DNA of 64,000 nt, taken from contig LGRX02013910.1 of the NCBI GenBank assembly GCA_001247695.2, forward strand, positions 1-64,000. Direction: 5' to 3'. The notes under the pieces were generated by a model that saw nothing but the letters and a program-made list of their open reading frames with translations, was not told the DNA's origin and made no database searches. Positions 11,679 to 23,500 of this stretch are shown piece after piece; positions within the stretch are counted from its first letter, which is position 1; each line of letters begins with the position of its first letter. The stretch comes from Cymbomonas tetramitiformis. Taxonomy: Eukaryota > Chlorophyta > Pyramimonadophyceae > Pyramimonadales > Pyramimonadaceae. The translations under genes and the position numbers were made by a program.

Positions 11679-12905
11679 CCCTACAGATCTGCAACCCTTG
11701 GGAAAGCTTTCCATAGGCATGGAAACGGGTGAAAACCCTATGGAAAAGCCCTATGGAAAAGGGAAAATGGATACTGGAGGTTATCTCGAAAACAAAAATT
11801 TTGAGTTTCCATCCCTATACTCACCCTTGGGAAGGTTTTCATTATTTTCCAGGGCATTCCATAGGGTGATTGTGCTTTCCATAGGGTTTTCCAAGGCATT
11901 CCATAGGGATGATTGTGGCGTCCATACCTATGGAACGTTTTCCATAGGGATGGAAGGAATCGTATGGAAAATATCGTATGGAAAACCCTATGGAAACCCA
12001 ATGGAAAGTCCTGGAATATCAAGCGTTTTCCGTACCTATGTCATCCCTATAGCATTCCTATGGAAAGCCGTATGGAAAACCCTGTGGAAAAACACACGGA
12101 TATGTTCCATCCCTATGATCACCCTATGCTGGCCCTATGGAACCTAATAGGTCATACCTATGGAAATCTTTTCCCCAGGCATGGTACCCCTTGGGAAACC
12201 TGTTTCCATACGGACGGTGTACCTATGGAAGCGAATTCCATAGGCATGGTATCCCTTGGGAAGCAATCTTCCATACGGTCGATATACCTATGGAACATTT
12301 TCCACAGGTATGGTATCCCCTGGGAAAGATCTTTCCATACGGACATTATGCCTACGGAAGACGGGCCCATACACTTAGCGTCCCTTGGGAAATAGGTTTC
12401 CATACGGCCGACATACTTATGGAAAGGTTTTCCACTGGGTGGCTCACCTTTGGGAAAGATTATTCCATAGGATGGCTATACCTATGGAAACACAATTCCA
12501 TACGTGCTGTATACTTATGGAAAGGTATTCCATACGGATATTATACGTATGATTCCGTTAACAGCATCAGGAGTATACCTATGGAAACGCTTTCCGTAGG
12601 GTGACCCGCCCTATGGAATTCATTTTCCATACGGTTATTATACTTATGGAGAGCATTTTCCACAGGTGTACTATACCTACGGAAAGCTTTTTCCCCAGGG
12701 ATACCATGCGTATGAAAACCGTATATTATAGGTATGGAAAACATCTTTCCCTACGTATGTTATCCGTATGGAAACTATTTACTATAGGAATAGTATAGGT
12801 ATGGAACCAGTAGATATATATGGTTTCCATAGGCACGATATAGGGATAATATCGGGATGCTATACGTATGGAACTTAATTAATATTTACTTTCCATAGGC
12901 ACGGT
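11679..12905. repeat. Left subterminal repeat zone of the CACTA element (TTTCCATAGG array)
   Basis: TTTCCATAGG, CCTATGGAAA and one-mismatch variants (CATACGG, CACAGG, CGTAGG) occur every 20-60 bases in both orientations. Such subterminal motifs are binding sites for the TnpA-type protein in EnSpm elements. Open frames across this zone (for example 11668-12147) are artefacts of the repeat. Confidence 0.9.
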
Positions 12906-13194
12906 AGTGGGGCAGTATAGGGATACTGTACGTGTAGCACTGACTGTGTAGCATACATATTGCACATTAGCAACATGCAGTGTGTTCACTATGTTTCCAC
13001 TATGCGAGATAAACAAAATACTCGAGCATCTTTACTACGATTAACATGTATCTAGCTAGGCAGAAAGGAATACGAATGGGACTATCAAATTTTATCATAC
13101 CAACGAATACACAAAATTATGTTCTACTCGTGCACTTTCTATTTACAATACGCAAAATAATGTTCTTCTCGTGCTCTTTCTATTTACAAGATGC

Positions 13195-13520
13195 CAACCT
13201 AAACGTTGACGTTGTACTCGAGGCCGTCGATTTTCTCCATCTCGCTTCGCTCCAAAACAACCGATCTAAAATGGAAAGTAAAGAGCCAACACTTAGTAAA
13301 AAAGCGGAAACGCACAAAAGAATATTCTATTGAAAACATAAAGGACTTATCAACCTAGAATGTTTGAAGGGATGCTTGAAGTTGACGTTGTACTCGAGGC
13401 GGTCGATTTCCTCCATTTCGCCCTCCTCGAAAACAGCCAATCTGAAAAGGAAAGTAAAGAGCCAACACTTAGTAAAAAGCGGAAACGCACAAAATAAACC
13501 TTTATTGAAAACATAATTAA
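13195..13520. repeat. Two imperfect direct repeats, about 180 bp
   Basis: The block containing GTTGACGTTGTACTCGAGGC and AAAGAGCCAACACTTAGTAA occurs at about 13200-13330 and again at 13380-13520. A third, weaker trace follows at 13600-13640. Function is unknown; it lies inside the CACTA element. Confidence 0.8.
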
Positions 13521-13699
13521 CAACCGAGCAACCTCAAATAAATGCGAATATGAACGCGAGATGAAAACCTAATATGACTTCGCCACGCGAACGTTTTCAG
13601 CGGATCTGAAAAACGAAACCAACCAACTAACGTTTAGTAAAGAAGAAAGAAAATAGCAGTCGTCAACGAAAGAAGCAAAGGAAAGTAAAAGGGGGATGT

Positions 13700-13766
13700 G
13701 GAGTGAGTTGGATTTGAACCAACTATTTCGAGTGCAAAGGACTCGCGGGAATTTCCCGTTCACTCC
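13700..13766 (-). tRNA. tRNA-like sequence, probably a tRNA relic
   Basis: Read on the minus strand, a 7-bp acceptor stem GGAGTGA/TCACTCC, a T arm GTTGG-TTCAAAT-CCAAC (box B is GGTTCAAATCC) and an anticodon-like stem CGAGT/ACTCG are present. The D arm is tiny (GGG/CCC) and lacks the conserved GG, the whole is only 67 nt, and the base before the would-be anticodon is not U, so the anticodon cannot be assigned. A degraded or organelle-type tRNA, or a tRNA-derived element carried in the transposon, fits best. Confidence 0.45.
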
Positions 13767-15381
13767 TAGTCAAAGTTTCACGCATGCCAAGTATGAGCGC
13801 GCGAAGCACACACAAAATAATACACACGCATAACCAAAACATGCACTGCAAACCAGTGCCATATTGCAACCTGTGAGAATTAAAAATATCACAGCACGCA
13901 ACTCACTGGCGAGGCTGCTGCAACATTGCTGACGGCGAACTGTGAAGAGTGCAATAACGTGAGTTTGAACTTGACCGTTCAGAAAAATCGAAGTGCTCAA
14001 AAACTTTGCCGTTCAGAAGTCACATCGGATCGACTCGTCATGCGAGCACGATCGACGATGACGACGATGATGACGATGCGATGTCTCAGACTCTCAGTGA
14101 CATTACAGTCATTTCATATTCGTTTTCCGCAAGGAGAATGATGACATCGTGCCGCATGGATGGGCCCGGACGGGAGTCAAGCTTGGCGATGGCGATGCGG
14201 CATTCGACTCGGGAAACTTCGGCATGGTTGCGGCAGGTCATCGAAAATGCAACGTGCGGATGCCGCAAACATTTCAGGAGTGACACAGGAGTGACGGTCA
14301 TCGCTCGACACGGAATACCGACAGTTATCGATGATTCGTGGATAAATTATCGATAAGCTATCGACAAAAGAACCTTTTAAAGTATGCGTTTGGCTGCTCC
14401 GTCCCCGCTCATGTAATTGCAAGCGGTTTTTACACAATTCACATCAACTACTAAAATACGTTCAATTTGTTTTTACTATGATATATACGCGTAGTTAGAC
14501 ACTCGAAGCGCAGCGAAAGATGCTGTACTTCGCGTTTTAGGATTCTCGCGGAGTGCGGGGGTACCCTTGCGGTATGCAACGATTGCGCGGTGATACGTAC
14601 AGAGATTAGTCTCCGGTAAGTTTTCCCCCAAAGTTAACTTAAGTTAACGTTGAGTTAAAGCGTGCTTGGCTTCACATCACCCGTATTCGCGGATGCAAGC
14701 AACCCGCGAAGAGGGTGAAGAATGTGGTTGTTCAAGCGCGTTTTGGGCATCCGCGTTTCTACGGATGCTCAAAGTAGCGGCTGAAACTCGCTAAAACACT
14801 TCATGATATATATACGAAGTGTTTGAGAGAGTGTCACACGGTTTGAACACGAATAAGCCTGCGGCTGCAAACATTTTGTTCCAAAATCCCCCGCTTTTGT
14901 GGTACCATGATGAAGAACGTAAGCCGTTCTTGACACAAGCGCTCATCATCTCCCTAAAAAAAACAAGTTACGGAAAGATCAATAAATTATAACATTACGA
15001 AGTTACAAGTATCATAACTTCGAAATAATATCATACACATCTGCTCACTGTAGCAGAAATATGAGGTTTTGTTCCACAGCGGGCCGACGTTCAAGTCTTC
15101 CACAGTTGATTTTTTACTTGCGGAAATTTCCTCACCGCTCCTCTGAGGAGCGGTGAGGAAATTTTGCGGGATTCCGCATGGATCGGACCTCGAACGTCAT
15201 CCTTTTTTGCGGCACCGATCGACGAGAAATCGTACCCGATCTGCGGGAAATTTTGGAATATGAAACACGTCGCGCCCGCATGGGATATCGGGATTCCCAT
15301 GCGGAAATTTAATATGAAATGACTGTATTGCATCGGAGATAATCGACTTATAAAATTTAAACTGGGATTAAATGTAATCAA
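13767..15381. other. CACTA interior without a recognisable gene
   Basis: Short ORFs at 14006-14356 have no recognisable motif. At 15124-15164 lies a perfect inverted repeat with 20-base arms and a one-base loop (arm begins AAATTTCCTCACC). A second small hairpin (CCGCATGGGA inverse) is near 15273-15302. Confidence 0.6.
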
Positions 15382-15769
15382 CAGGGCCCTGCACAGGTAA
15401 TACCTTTACCTTCAGGTACTCTCGATTTTGAGATTGTGGGGGTCAGGTACAGGTATAGGTACTTTGGGTCTAGGAAGAGTAGGCACAGGTACAGGTACAG
15501 GTACTGGGGGGGGTTGGACAGGTAAGGTACAAGGTAGTACTCAGGTACCCAGGTACTTTATCAGGTACTTTCCACATTATTAGGCTTGGCGTCCTATACA
15601 GTTCGCACGGATGAAAACGGACGTTACCATCGGATTTGGCTTGGTCCAACATGGCGGTTAGGGACATACACGCCTTATCGCTTTGATATGCAACGGGGTG
15701 TAATACACAAATACAGTGATATACGGTTAGTATATAGTCACAAGATATTATATTATTATTCACCGCAAG

Positions 15770-16068
15770 TTGATATATTATTCACAGCAAGGTGTTATGC
15801 AGTAATATCCCGCAGGTTCATATACACTTGTGATGATTATGTACGATTCATTGCAAAATCTTGAGCTATCATGTTATCACATACTTATATGCAAACAAGC
15901 TAGCTATTTACTATAAGTTGATATATTATTCACAGCAAGGTGTTATGCAATAATATCCCGCAGGTTCATATACACTTGTGATGATTATGTCATGATTCTG
16001 TATTCAATGCAAAATCTGGAGCTATCATCTTATCACATACTTATATGCAAACAAGCTAGCTATTTACT
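15770..16068. repeat. Two direct repeats of about 148 bp in the hAT 3' region
   Basis: The block starting TTGATATATTATTCACAGCA occurs at 15770 and 15918 with few changes, just downstream (minus strand) of the transposase stop codon. Confidence 0.9.
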
Positions 16069-16314
16069 GGGGCATTACTGTATTATTATGTTATTGCATC
16101 TGCACACATAGTTATGCCCTAACACCCAAATATGCTACTAGGCACTGCACCAAGCTCAAAGCTTACGGCTTAATCATCTCATTCAGTCCTTTCACAAGCT
16201 GCTGGTTGCGGTGCAAAAACAGCATAGCCTCTACCTTCCAAGCCGACATGCTCGCACGGAGATGGTCCATCAAGCGCCCAGCAGAGGAGAAAATACGCTC
16301 CACCTCACAACTAG

Positions 16315-16550
16315 TGCTGGACTTTAGGTTCAGGGTTATTATTATGGGCTCTGATAGCCCCTAGCCTGACCCGTCTCTGATCGGAACCGTGACTCCGCTA
16401 GTAGCTAGGATGACAGTACAGTAGTACTGTACTGTCAGTCATCACTTCGTATTATCCGGGTTTCCGAGATGCATGATAAAAGCACTCGGCCGGACTGATT
16501 ATGGGAGCTTAGCCAGTTTGCTTTACCCGAGCGGAACACCTGTTCTCGCA
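16315..16550 (+). repeat. 5' LTR of element B
   Basis: 236 bp, TG...CA; contains a short palindrome AGTACAGTAGTACTGTACT-like near 16416-16436. Confidence 0.95.
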
Positions 16551-16743
16551 GGTTATGCGCGTCACCACTTCCCTAGTAATTCTGATGGCACAGCGCCAAG
16601 CTGTTGCCATGATTGGCTAAGTTTTGACACAGAGATGGGGTGGGCGCCCCCTTAGACAGTAGCTTTCTCTCCGCAGTATGGCCTACTTTTGAAGTGGAGA
16701 TCGGTTTTTTCGGCATTTATTCGGCAGAGTATCGTCGCTGAGT

Positions 16744-17535
16744 ATGGTTACATTTTACGTTCCGTTTGATCAGCGGGCAGGACACTCCGCGTTTTGTGGG
16801 TCGCTCCCACGGCTAGCCACTTGGCTCATGACCTGCTTGATTTTGCTCTTGCTTGTTGAGGCTCCTGCAGGAAATGGCCGCTGCGAGATTGCCCGTTACT
16901 GTCGCACCACTAGCCCGCAATCCCATCTCACCGTCATTTTAGAAATGGACACAACGCCTAGACCACGTACACGCGCTAGAGCGCGTAAATTAGCGACTAT
17001 TTTCGATGATGTTGGGGCATTAAATTCGGCTACCCCTACAACGCCGCATTTGGATTCGGCTAACGAGCCGGCTGCAACTGCAACGCTCGTGCAGCGGTTG
17101 AGGAAAGATTCTTTCGATGTACAGTGCGGTGAATTTACTCTCAGTCTCTTCATGGTGGCTACATTTCTCTTCAGTGCTACGGCGATGCCGACACTCGTGG
17201 TCGGCGGTGGTGTCAGGGGCCTGGTTGAGCCCGGAGCCACTTACGACCACGGTGCGGTTCATCTCGGTGGTGCATTGCTGGATTCTCCTTGCCCGGCTGT
17301 GGTTACCGCTGGTTCGTCGTTGCCGCCGCGGGATGTGGCACAACTCTTTTCTCAATCGACCTCAGCGGCTTTGGAATCTGATGGTTTTGCCGCTCTACTT
17401 TGGGATCCGCCTGACCCACTTGGGTCTGGTGGTGTCGGTTCTTACAAATTCTCTTCTCAATTGACTTCGGATGTTTTTCTTGCTTGGAATCCGTCTGCTG
17501 AACTCGGCTATGCCGACCAGCTTTACAGTGGCTGA
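16744..17535 (+). CDS. Gag-derived ORF of compact LTR element B
   Basis: A 263-residue frame. The first ATG is at 16744, but an internal ATG at about 16945 (MDTTPRPRTRARARKL) gives the region shared with element D: RKLATIFDDV here against RRTLSTIFDSV there, then a Pro/Ala/Thr-rich stretch, then LRKDSFD against LQREHFD. Immediately after comes a hydrophobic segment (SLFMVATFLFSATAM), which in D sits near the C-terminus instead. The large gag centre of D (capsid-like helices and zinc knuckle) is missing, so B looks like a deletion derivative joining gag N-terminus to the hydrophobic tail. Function beyond element identity is unknown. Confidence 0.6.
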   Translation: MVTFYVPFDQRAGHSAFCGSLPRLATWLMTCLILLLLVEAPAGNGRCEIARYCRTTSPQSHLTVILEMDTTPRPRTRARARKLATIFDDVGALNSATPTTPHLDSANEPAATATLVQRLRKDSFDVQCGEFTLSLFMVATFLFSATAMPTLVVGGGVRGLVEPGATYDHGAVHLGGALLDSPCPAVVTAGSSLPPRDVAQLFSQSTSAALESDGFAALLWDPPDPLGSGGVGSYKFSSQLTSDVFLAWNPSAELGYADQLYSG

Positions 17536-17715
17536 GTCTGCTTGTTTCAAACCCTGGAGGTGTGATTAGCCTTAGCCGCAGTGGTGGGCTGTGCCGGGAC
17601 AAGTCCCCGGGCACCCAGCTAGAAGTATATCTGTTTCCAGTGAATGCTGTTTGTTATCTGCTCACTTAGCTCCGCTTGCCTAGCCCTATTAGCTACGTCA
17701 CAGCTCCGGGTGGTG

Positions 17716-17951
17716 TGCTGGACTTTAGGTTCAGGGTTATTATTATGGGCTCTGATAGCCCCTAGCCTGACCCGTCTCTGATCGGAACCGTGACTCCGCT
17801 AGTAGCTAGGATGACAGTACAGTAGTACTGTACTGTCAGTCATCACTTCGTATTATCCGGGTTTCCGAGATGCATGATAAAAGCACTCGGCCGGACTGAT
17901 TATGGGAGCTTAGCCAGTTTGCTTTACCCGAGCGGAACACCTGTTCTCGCA
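17716..17951 (+). repeat. 3' LTR of element B
   Basis: Same sequence as 16315-16550. Confidence 0.95.
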
Positions 17952-20528
17952 ACTAGTGGGGTCAATAGCCAAGTGGCACACACCCACCACGTGCATAACA
18001 GGGAAGTTCTTCTTGTTCTCAGGTTTCACCCACACCTGGCCAAGGTGCTGGTCAGGATCTATCTCAAACAGGTTGTTGTCAAGCAAGTACTTGTACCTGT
18101 CAACCTCGGTCGATGCTTGTGCGCTGGATGCTGCAACAACTGCTTCCGTGCCAGAGCCGTCCGTCTGCTGAGTGCCAGGCAACACCAACTTCCGCTTTGC
18201 CAACTGCTCACGGAAGCGCTCACGAGCTGATACCTTTGCCTTTTTCTGCTCAGGGCTTCTTTCAGGATCCCGCTTGGCAGGCTCCTCCTCCTTGACCTTC
18301 TCAAAAAACGGCCGGGCCTTCTCCAGTTCCTCAGCAAGCTCCTTGAAAGCTTGCGCCCTCACGCCCTCATCCTGCCAAGGGAAAGTGGGGTGCAATGCAC
18401 AACAGATACGGTCCTCCCTGGTGATTGGCACACCTAGGTCATACTCCTCATATTTCTCACGGAGCACAGTAACCAAGATCTGAGCGACCTCGGGAAGATC
18501 CTCCAGCTCCACGAGCTCGTACTGTGGGTCTTCCTCATTCACAACCTCTCCCATAGGAGACAGCTCACACCCTTGGACTGTAGATAACTCGAAGGTGGAG
18601 GAGTTCACCATTGCCCTTGTCTCCGCCAGAGCCTCGATCGTGCTCGCAACGAAGCTCGTGCGGCCTCCCTGAATATCAATGTGCACGTCGTGGTGCGCCT
18701 CTAGCACGCCAATACACGCCCTCACCTCATTCCACTCAAACAAAGTGAGCTGCACCTTGTTGTCGCCATCGTGGATGTTGAAGTACACACTTATGGCAGT
18801 TCGCAAACGCCACACCTTCGCAAGCATCTTGAAAGTCGAGCTCCACCGCGTGTCATTGCGGCTTTCAAGCCCCTGGAAGTCGTCATACAAAGCGAGCATG
18901 ACCGCCTTAAACTTGCCAGTTGCCTTGGGCGAGTGGGCAAAATGTCCAACCAGACCAGCCACGCGCCCTATGAGAAGGCGCATCTTGGGGTTCCTGATTG
19001 TGCCCTGGCTCTTGGCACTGGGAGGAGTCCCAGCTATACCAGTGCTCCACTGCACCGCAGAATTCAAGCGATGCCCAAGGCACACCTTGCAAGGAATGTC
19101 CAGCTCCTTCGCGAAAGCGTTGAGCTCTTTGCCAGCACCATCAGTAGTTCCAGCGATAAACACCTCAACCAGTTCCTCAGGGTTTATGCCAAAGTCAAAG
19201 CACAACTGCTTCATCCACTGCGAGCAGTCCTTCGAGGTGTGCTCGCCAGGAAACAAGCGAACCGCCAAGCATATGCGCTCTCGCTCACCAGAAACAGGAT
19301 CCACGTAGCACACTGAGAACGCACCATATGGCTCGCCATTAGAAGAAGTCCACAGGTCAAGCTGGCCATGCATGGCAGGTCCATACTTCACGTATTTCAG
19401 GTGCTCCTTCATACGTCCGATAGCAGTCTCCTTGGCAGCAGCGTACTCTTCCAAAAGAACCTTGTCGAGAGTGTGGTGATGGGGAGGCTCTATAGCCCAA
19501 CGTGAATTGAAACCGGCCATGTAAAACTGGTAGCCAATGCCATAACGCATTTCTGGAGGGCGAAGGTCCACAGCACACATAACCACGAAGTTACGAGTGT
19601 GGAACGCTCGAGTCTCTTTGCTGAGCTTGGCAGTCGAGCGTTCCTCGAGAGTGACCCCTAGTTTATCGAAGCTGGAATTCTGAACTGCCTGCTGAGCCAC
19701 CTTGGCCTTGTTCTCCTTGCCTACCTCGCTTTTCACACTGCCCATCTGAACTCGCATTGTGGTAGCTGGGTGTGCACTCTTGAAGTGTTTGATAAGATTG
19801 CCAGTGCTACAGAAACGTGGCTCATGTTTGATCAAGGCACCACAGGTTGTCTTGCTGACATTCTCGTCGCAAACACACATCGCATTCTTGCCGGATATGG
19901 GAAGAGCTGGCGTAAACGAAACCACGTGCTTCCAATACCCAGAGGTCAACGGTTTGCCATTTTTGCCCAAACTATCGCAAACCTCAACTAGATGCTCTTT
20001 TCCATCGCGGTCGCGACAGAGGATCGTACTGCCAACAGCTGGAAATATTGGCGCAACAACATCTTTCACGTTGGAAGCAGGCGAACCACCCGCCTTCGCT
20101 TCACAGTCACCGCTCGCTTGAATACCACCAGAGCTCGCTCCACCGGCGCTAGCGCTACTGTTGACGCCTGAAGATGCACTGCCAGTGACCTCATCTTCTG
20201 GAACCTCTTTCTCGGACGAATCTTTTGGCTGTAGGTCAGTCATGATTGCTAAAATGCCACGCAGGAGTGTGCCGCCGAGAACGGGGACCTTTCTCCTCGC
20301 AACATGTGAAATTTCGGAAAAGTACCTGAGAAGTACCTGAATTCCACAGGTAGGACCTGGCAAAATCCTGACCGTCAGGTAAGGTACAAGGTACTTTCAA
20401 TTCTGAAAATCGGACACAGGTACAGGTACAGGTACTAGCCAACCAGGTACAGGTACAGGTAAAGGTAGTACCTAGTACCTGTACCTGGCAAAAATACCCG
20501 AGTACTTTTGTACCTGTGCAGGGCCCTG

Positions 20529-23500
20529 TAATCAACCCTTCGTAATGGTCTAGAGGTGGCCGTCGTTCTCAGTCTCAATCGAACCTATGAGATCCCGATT
20601 TTTTTTGAAGTTCCAGAAATAAAATCTCGACTAGCCAAAACAGCGCATACAGGCCGCAATTTTGTTTTTTTGCCCCCCTCGTCAGTGAACAAATGGTTTG
20701 TTTTCTTGGGGGTGATCGAACAAGCTCATTTTATTTGGGGGGGTTTTTGGCGGCGGTAGGGGGTCTTCCATAGGGGTTTCCATAGGGATAGGCTCTGGAT
20801 TTCCCATAGGGCACACCACTTTTTCCACAGGCTCCGGATTTTCCATAGGGTACATTGGTGATGTTTTTTAACCTGTTTCCAGGCCATTCCACAGGTATGG
20901 ACGCCACAATCATAGGGATGATCTCTGTGGCATTCCTTAACAGTGTAATTCTGCATTTTCCATAGGCATTTTCCAAGTGCGGCGTGTTGCTGTTGTAGGG
21001 TCCAAAAAGGGCCTGTTTTACCCTGCCCTATTTTTCATTTTTTTAATTCCATCCCTATAAATAACCTATGGAATCCCGAAAATGGGGTGAGCCAACCTAT
21101 GATCACCCGGTGGAAACGATTTCCATTGGGGCCTGTGGCAAATTTTCCAGAGCCATTCCATACGATTTTCAGATAGGGGATTTAAAAGTGCCCTATGGAA
21201 AGGTTTTTGCCCTATGGAAAGCCCATGGAAATGCGTTCCCATAGGTTTTACATAGGGTTTTTCCATCCCTGTGTAATTATTTCCAGCCCTACGGACGCCA
21301 CTATTATAGGGTTAACACCTCGACCGTTCATAGAATATCAACCCAATATCCCTATGGAAAGTTCAAGTTATTTTCCCATAGGTTGTATAGGGTGGGCATC
21401 CCTATGGAACCAGAATACAGCATTCCTAACGTATGTCCACCCTATGTCCACCCTACGTTCATGGTATGGAAGGTATTGAACACCTTCCATAGGGATGTCA
21501 TTGGGCGGACCGCCCTATGGAACACATCGTATTGTTTCCATGCCTATGCCCACCCTACGCCCACCCTATGACCACCTCATGATCACCCTATGCCTAGCAA
21601 ATGAAAAGTTAAAAAGGAAGCAACGGTTCCAAGTAGTCATGCGTGCTGGTATGGATGGTGTGTTGTGGGCCAGTATTAAACAACCACGGGGTCGACATGC
21701 CACCATGTCCTTGCACCGTGTGCCGACTACAAGTTGAAAAACCTCTTCGAACGATACAACGACATACGAAGCTATACAAGAGATGGCAAGGAGCGGTATA
21801 CATGGGGGAAAGTAGTAGTGAAGACGATACTTCAAGTGATGACGGGGGTGACCGTAATGGTGGTGATGGTGGTTCCCTTGGAGGTGATGATGACATGGAA
21901 GATGCCAATGCAGAAGCGGACGAAATTCTCCAGGATCATTTGAGAAAGCTGGAAGAACATTGTGCCCGTCTCCTAAGTCCTGCCGCCAACGATGAGGATA
22001 TGGATAACCAAGAGGTACCCCTCTTTCTGTATTTCCCAAGGGTGGGCGTACGTATGCCGACAGGTGGGCATAGGTTGGGAAATCGTTGAACGTTTCCATA
22101 GGGTGGGAACAAGCATTCCCAGAGGCGGGTATAGGTAGGGCGCTGGGTAAGTATGCCTATGGAAAGCATTGGACGTTTCCAGTGGGTGGGCATAGGGCGA
22201 GCATTGGGCGGGCATAGGTTGGGAAAACATGGAATGTTTCCATAGGGTGGGCCTGAGCATTCCCAAGGGCGGGTATAGGTGGTTCACTGGGTAGGCATGC
22301 CTATGGAAAGCATTGGATGTTTCCATAGGGTCGGCATAGGGTGGGCATAGGACGGGCATAGGGTGGACATGCGGAGGGAAATGCCTTTATTTATTTATTT
22401 TGCAGTTCCTGTAAAGTTGGGGATGCCTCTCGTGATTTCACAGGTCGTTGATCACGTCTATGCCGAGAAGGTTTCAACAATGCATCGTCTTGTCATTGAT
22501 CTGCTGGAAACGAAATCCGAGCACAATGCTACCCAATCCATGTTTGATCAAATCTTCAATCTCATGCGGCAAACGGTGATTGGCAACGTTGACATCATCG
22601 GCAATCAGAGACGAAATGGTTTCCCGACCTCCTTCAAACAAGCTTTGTCTATGTGGAAGGATTTTGCCCTGCCGTACCATACCGCCGACGTTTGCAGGAA
22701 TGAATGCACGATCTTCACTCCGGGCCGGCATGACGACCTTACCCAGTGCCTCCATTGCCACAAACTTCGGTGTCACCCCAGCTCTCGACGTAACGGACGG
22801 CTTATTCCGGGAAAGCCGTACACGGTATTTAGGTTTTGGCGCTTGGACGAACTCCTGCCGATGCTATATTTGATACCAGAGATGGCCGAGCTCTTGGTAT
22901 CATGGAAGATAACTACACCCGCGGAGAACGACGATCTGCCGGTTGTGACTACGTTTCATCGTAAGTGTATCCCTCCCACATGCTCACCCTATGCCCACCC
23001 TATAACATCCCTATGATCACCCTATGTCCACGCTATAACATCCCTATGATCACCCTATGTCCACCCTATGCTCACCCTATGCCCAATTCACAATTGCCTT
23101 GCATCCTATGTTGACCCTATGCCCACCCTATAGCCGCCCTATGTCCACCCTGTGCCCACCCTATGCTCACCCTTTGGAAAGTATGTGTTGCAGGTACGGC
23201 GAGCTTCTGAAAATTTATAGCATCCCGATTGGCAGGAAACAATTTGTTTTCCTCAAAGTAAGATGGTTTCCATTGAAGGCAGCATTTCAAGATACCGTGG
23301 CGAACAATATGATGTTGAGGTCGGACTTGCCATGGGACCTTTCCGAGGTTTTCATCCAAGCATTTGAGATTGAGTGCTTGGTGTGCATTGTACCCATTCC
23401 ATGGAACTTTGACCGGTTCATCACGACCAAGAGAATTCCAGCTGGACGACCCGATGCAAATAGGTTGGTATATTATCTCGGCGAGCACAAACTCGGTTTC

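Larger units (their letters stand above)
16315..17951 (+). mobile_element. Compact LTR retroelement B (1.6 kb)
   Basis: Two 236-bp direct repeats that look identical (16315-16550, 17716-17951) run from TG to CA. The duplication ACTAG flanks them (16310-16314, 17952-17956). GGTTATG starts directly after the left LTR (16551), and GGGTGGTG lies directly before the right LTR. Identical LTRs mean a young insertion, the youngest event in this nest (LTR element in hAT in CACTA). It encodes one ORF and no polymerase. Confidence 0.95.
16163..20243 (-). pseudogene. hAT transposase, complete but split by an LTR element
   Basis: The start is taken at 20243 (MTDLQPKDSS); the frame stays open upstream to 20363 but runs into terminal-repeat sequence. 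A BED-type zinc finger (CGALIKH ... FKSAHP) lies about 150-190 residues in. The catalytic region has DLWTSSNGEPYGAF and then TTDGAGKELNAF followed by CLGHRLNSAV, the hAT signature. The frame runs to 17957, ending at AIDPTSCE just as the C-terminal dimerisation domain begins. Beyond LTR element B, at 16314-16163, the same frame resumes with the hATC signature (VERIFSSAGRLMDH, later LFLHRNQQLVKG) and a stop. Removing B and one ACTAG copy restores a single frame. The product would cut and join the ends of its own hAT family. Everything except the insertion looks intact. Confidence 0.92.
15382..20528 (-). mobile_element. hAT transposon (5.1 kb) inserted in the CACTA element
   Basis: The ends are CAGGGCCCTGCACAGGTA and its inverse. 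The duplicated target is 8 bp, readable as GTAATCAA or TAATCAAC because the terminal CAGGGCCCTG is palindromic (left copy ends 15381/15382, right copy starts 20528/20529). Subterminal zones are rich in AGGTAC repeats (15390-15560, 20335-20515). It carries a full-length BED-finger transposase on the minus strand, split by LTR element B. Confidence 0.95.

Noticed and set aside
11668..12604. Coding frames of 155-160 codons across the CCATAGG zone
   Set aside because: Open in several frames and on both strands because the short repeat lacks stop codons; the peptides are repeats of the same few residues.
17910..17951. C-terminal residues of the hAT transposase after SCE
   Set aside because: These codons are LTR sequence of element B; the true C-terminus is at 16314-16163.
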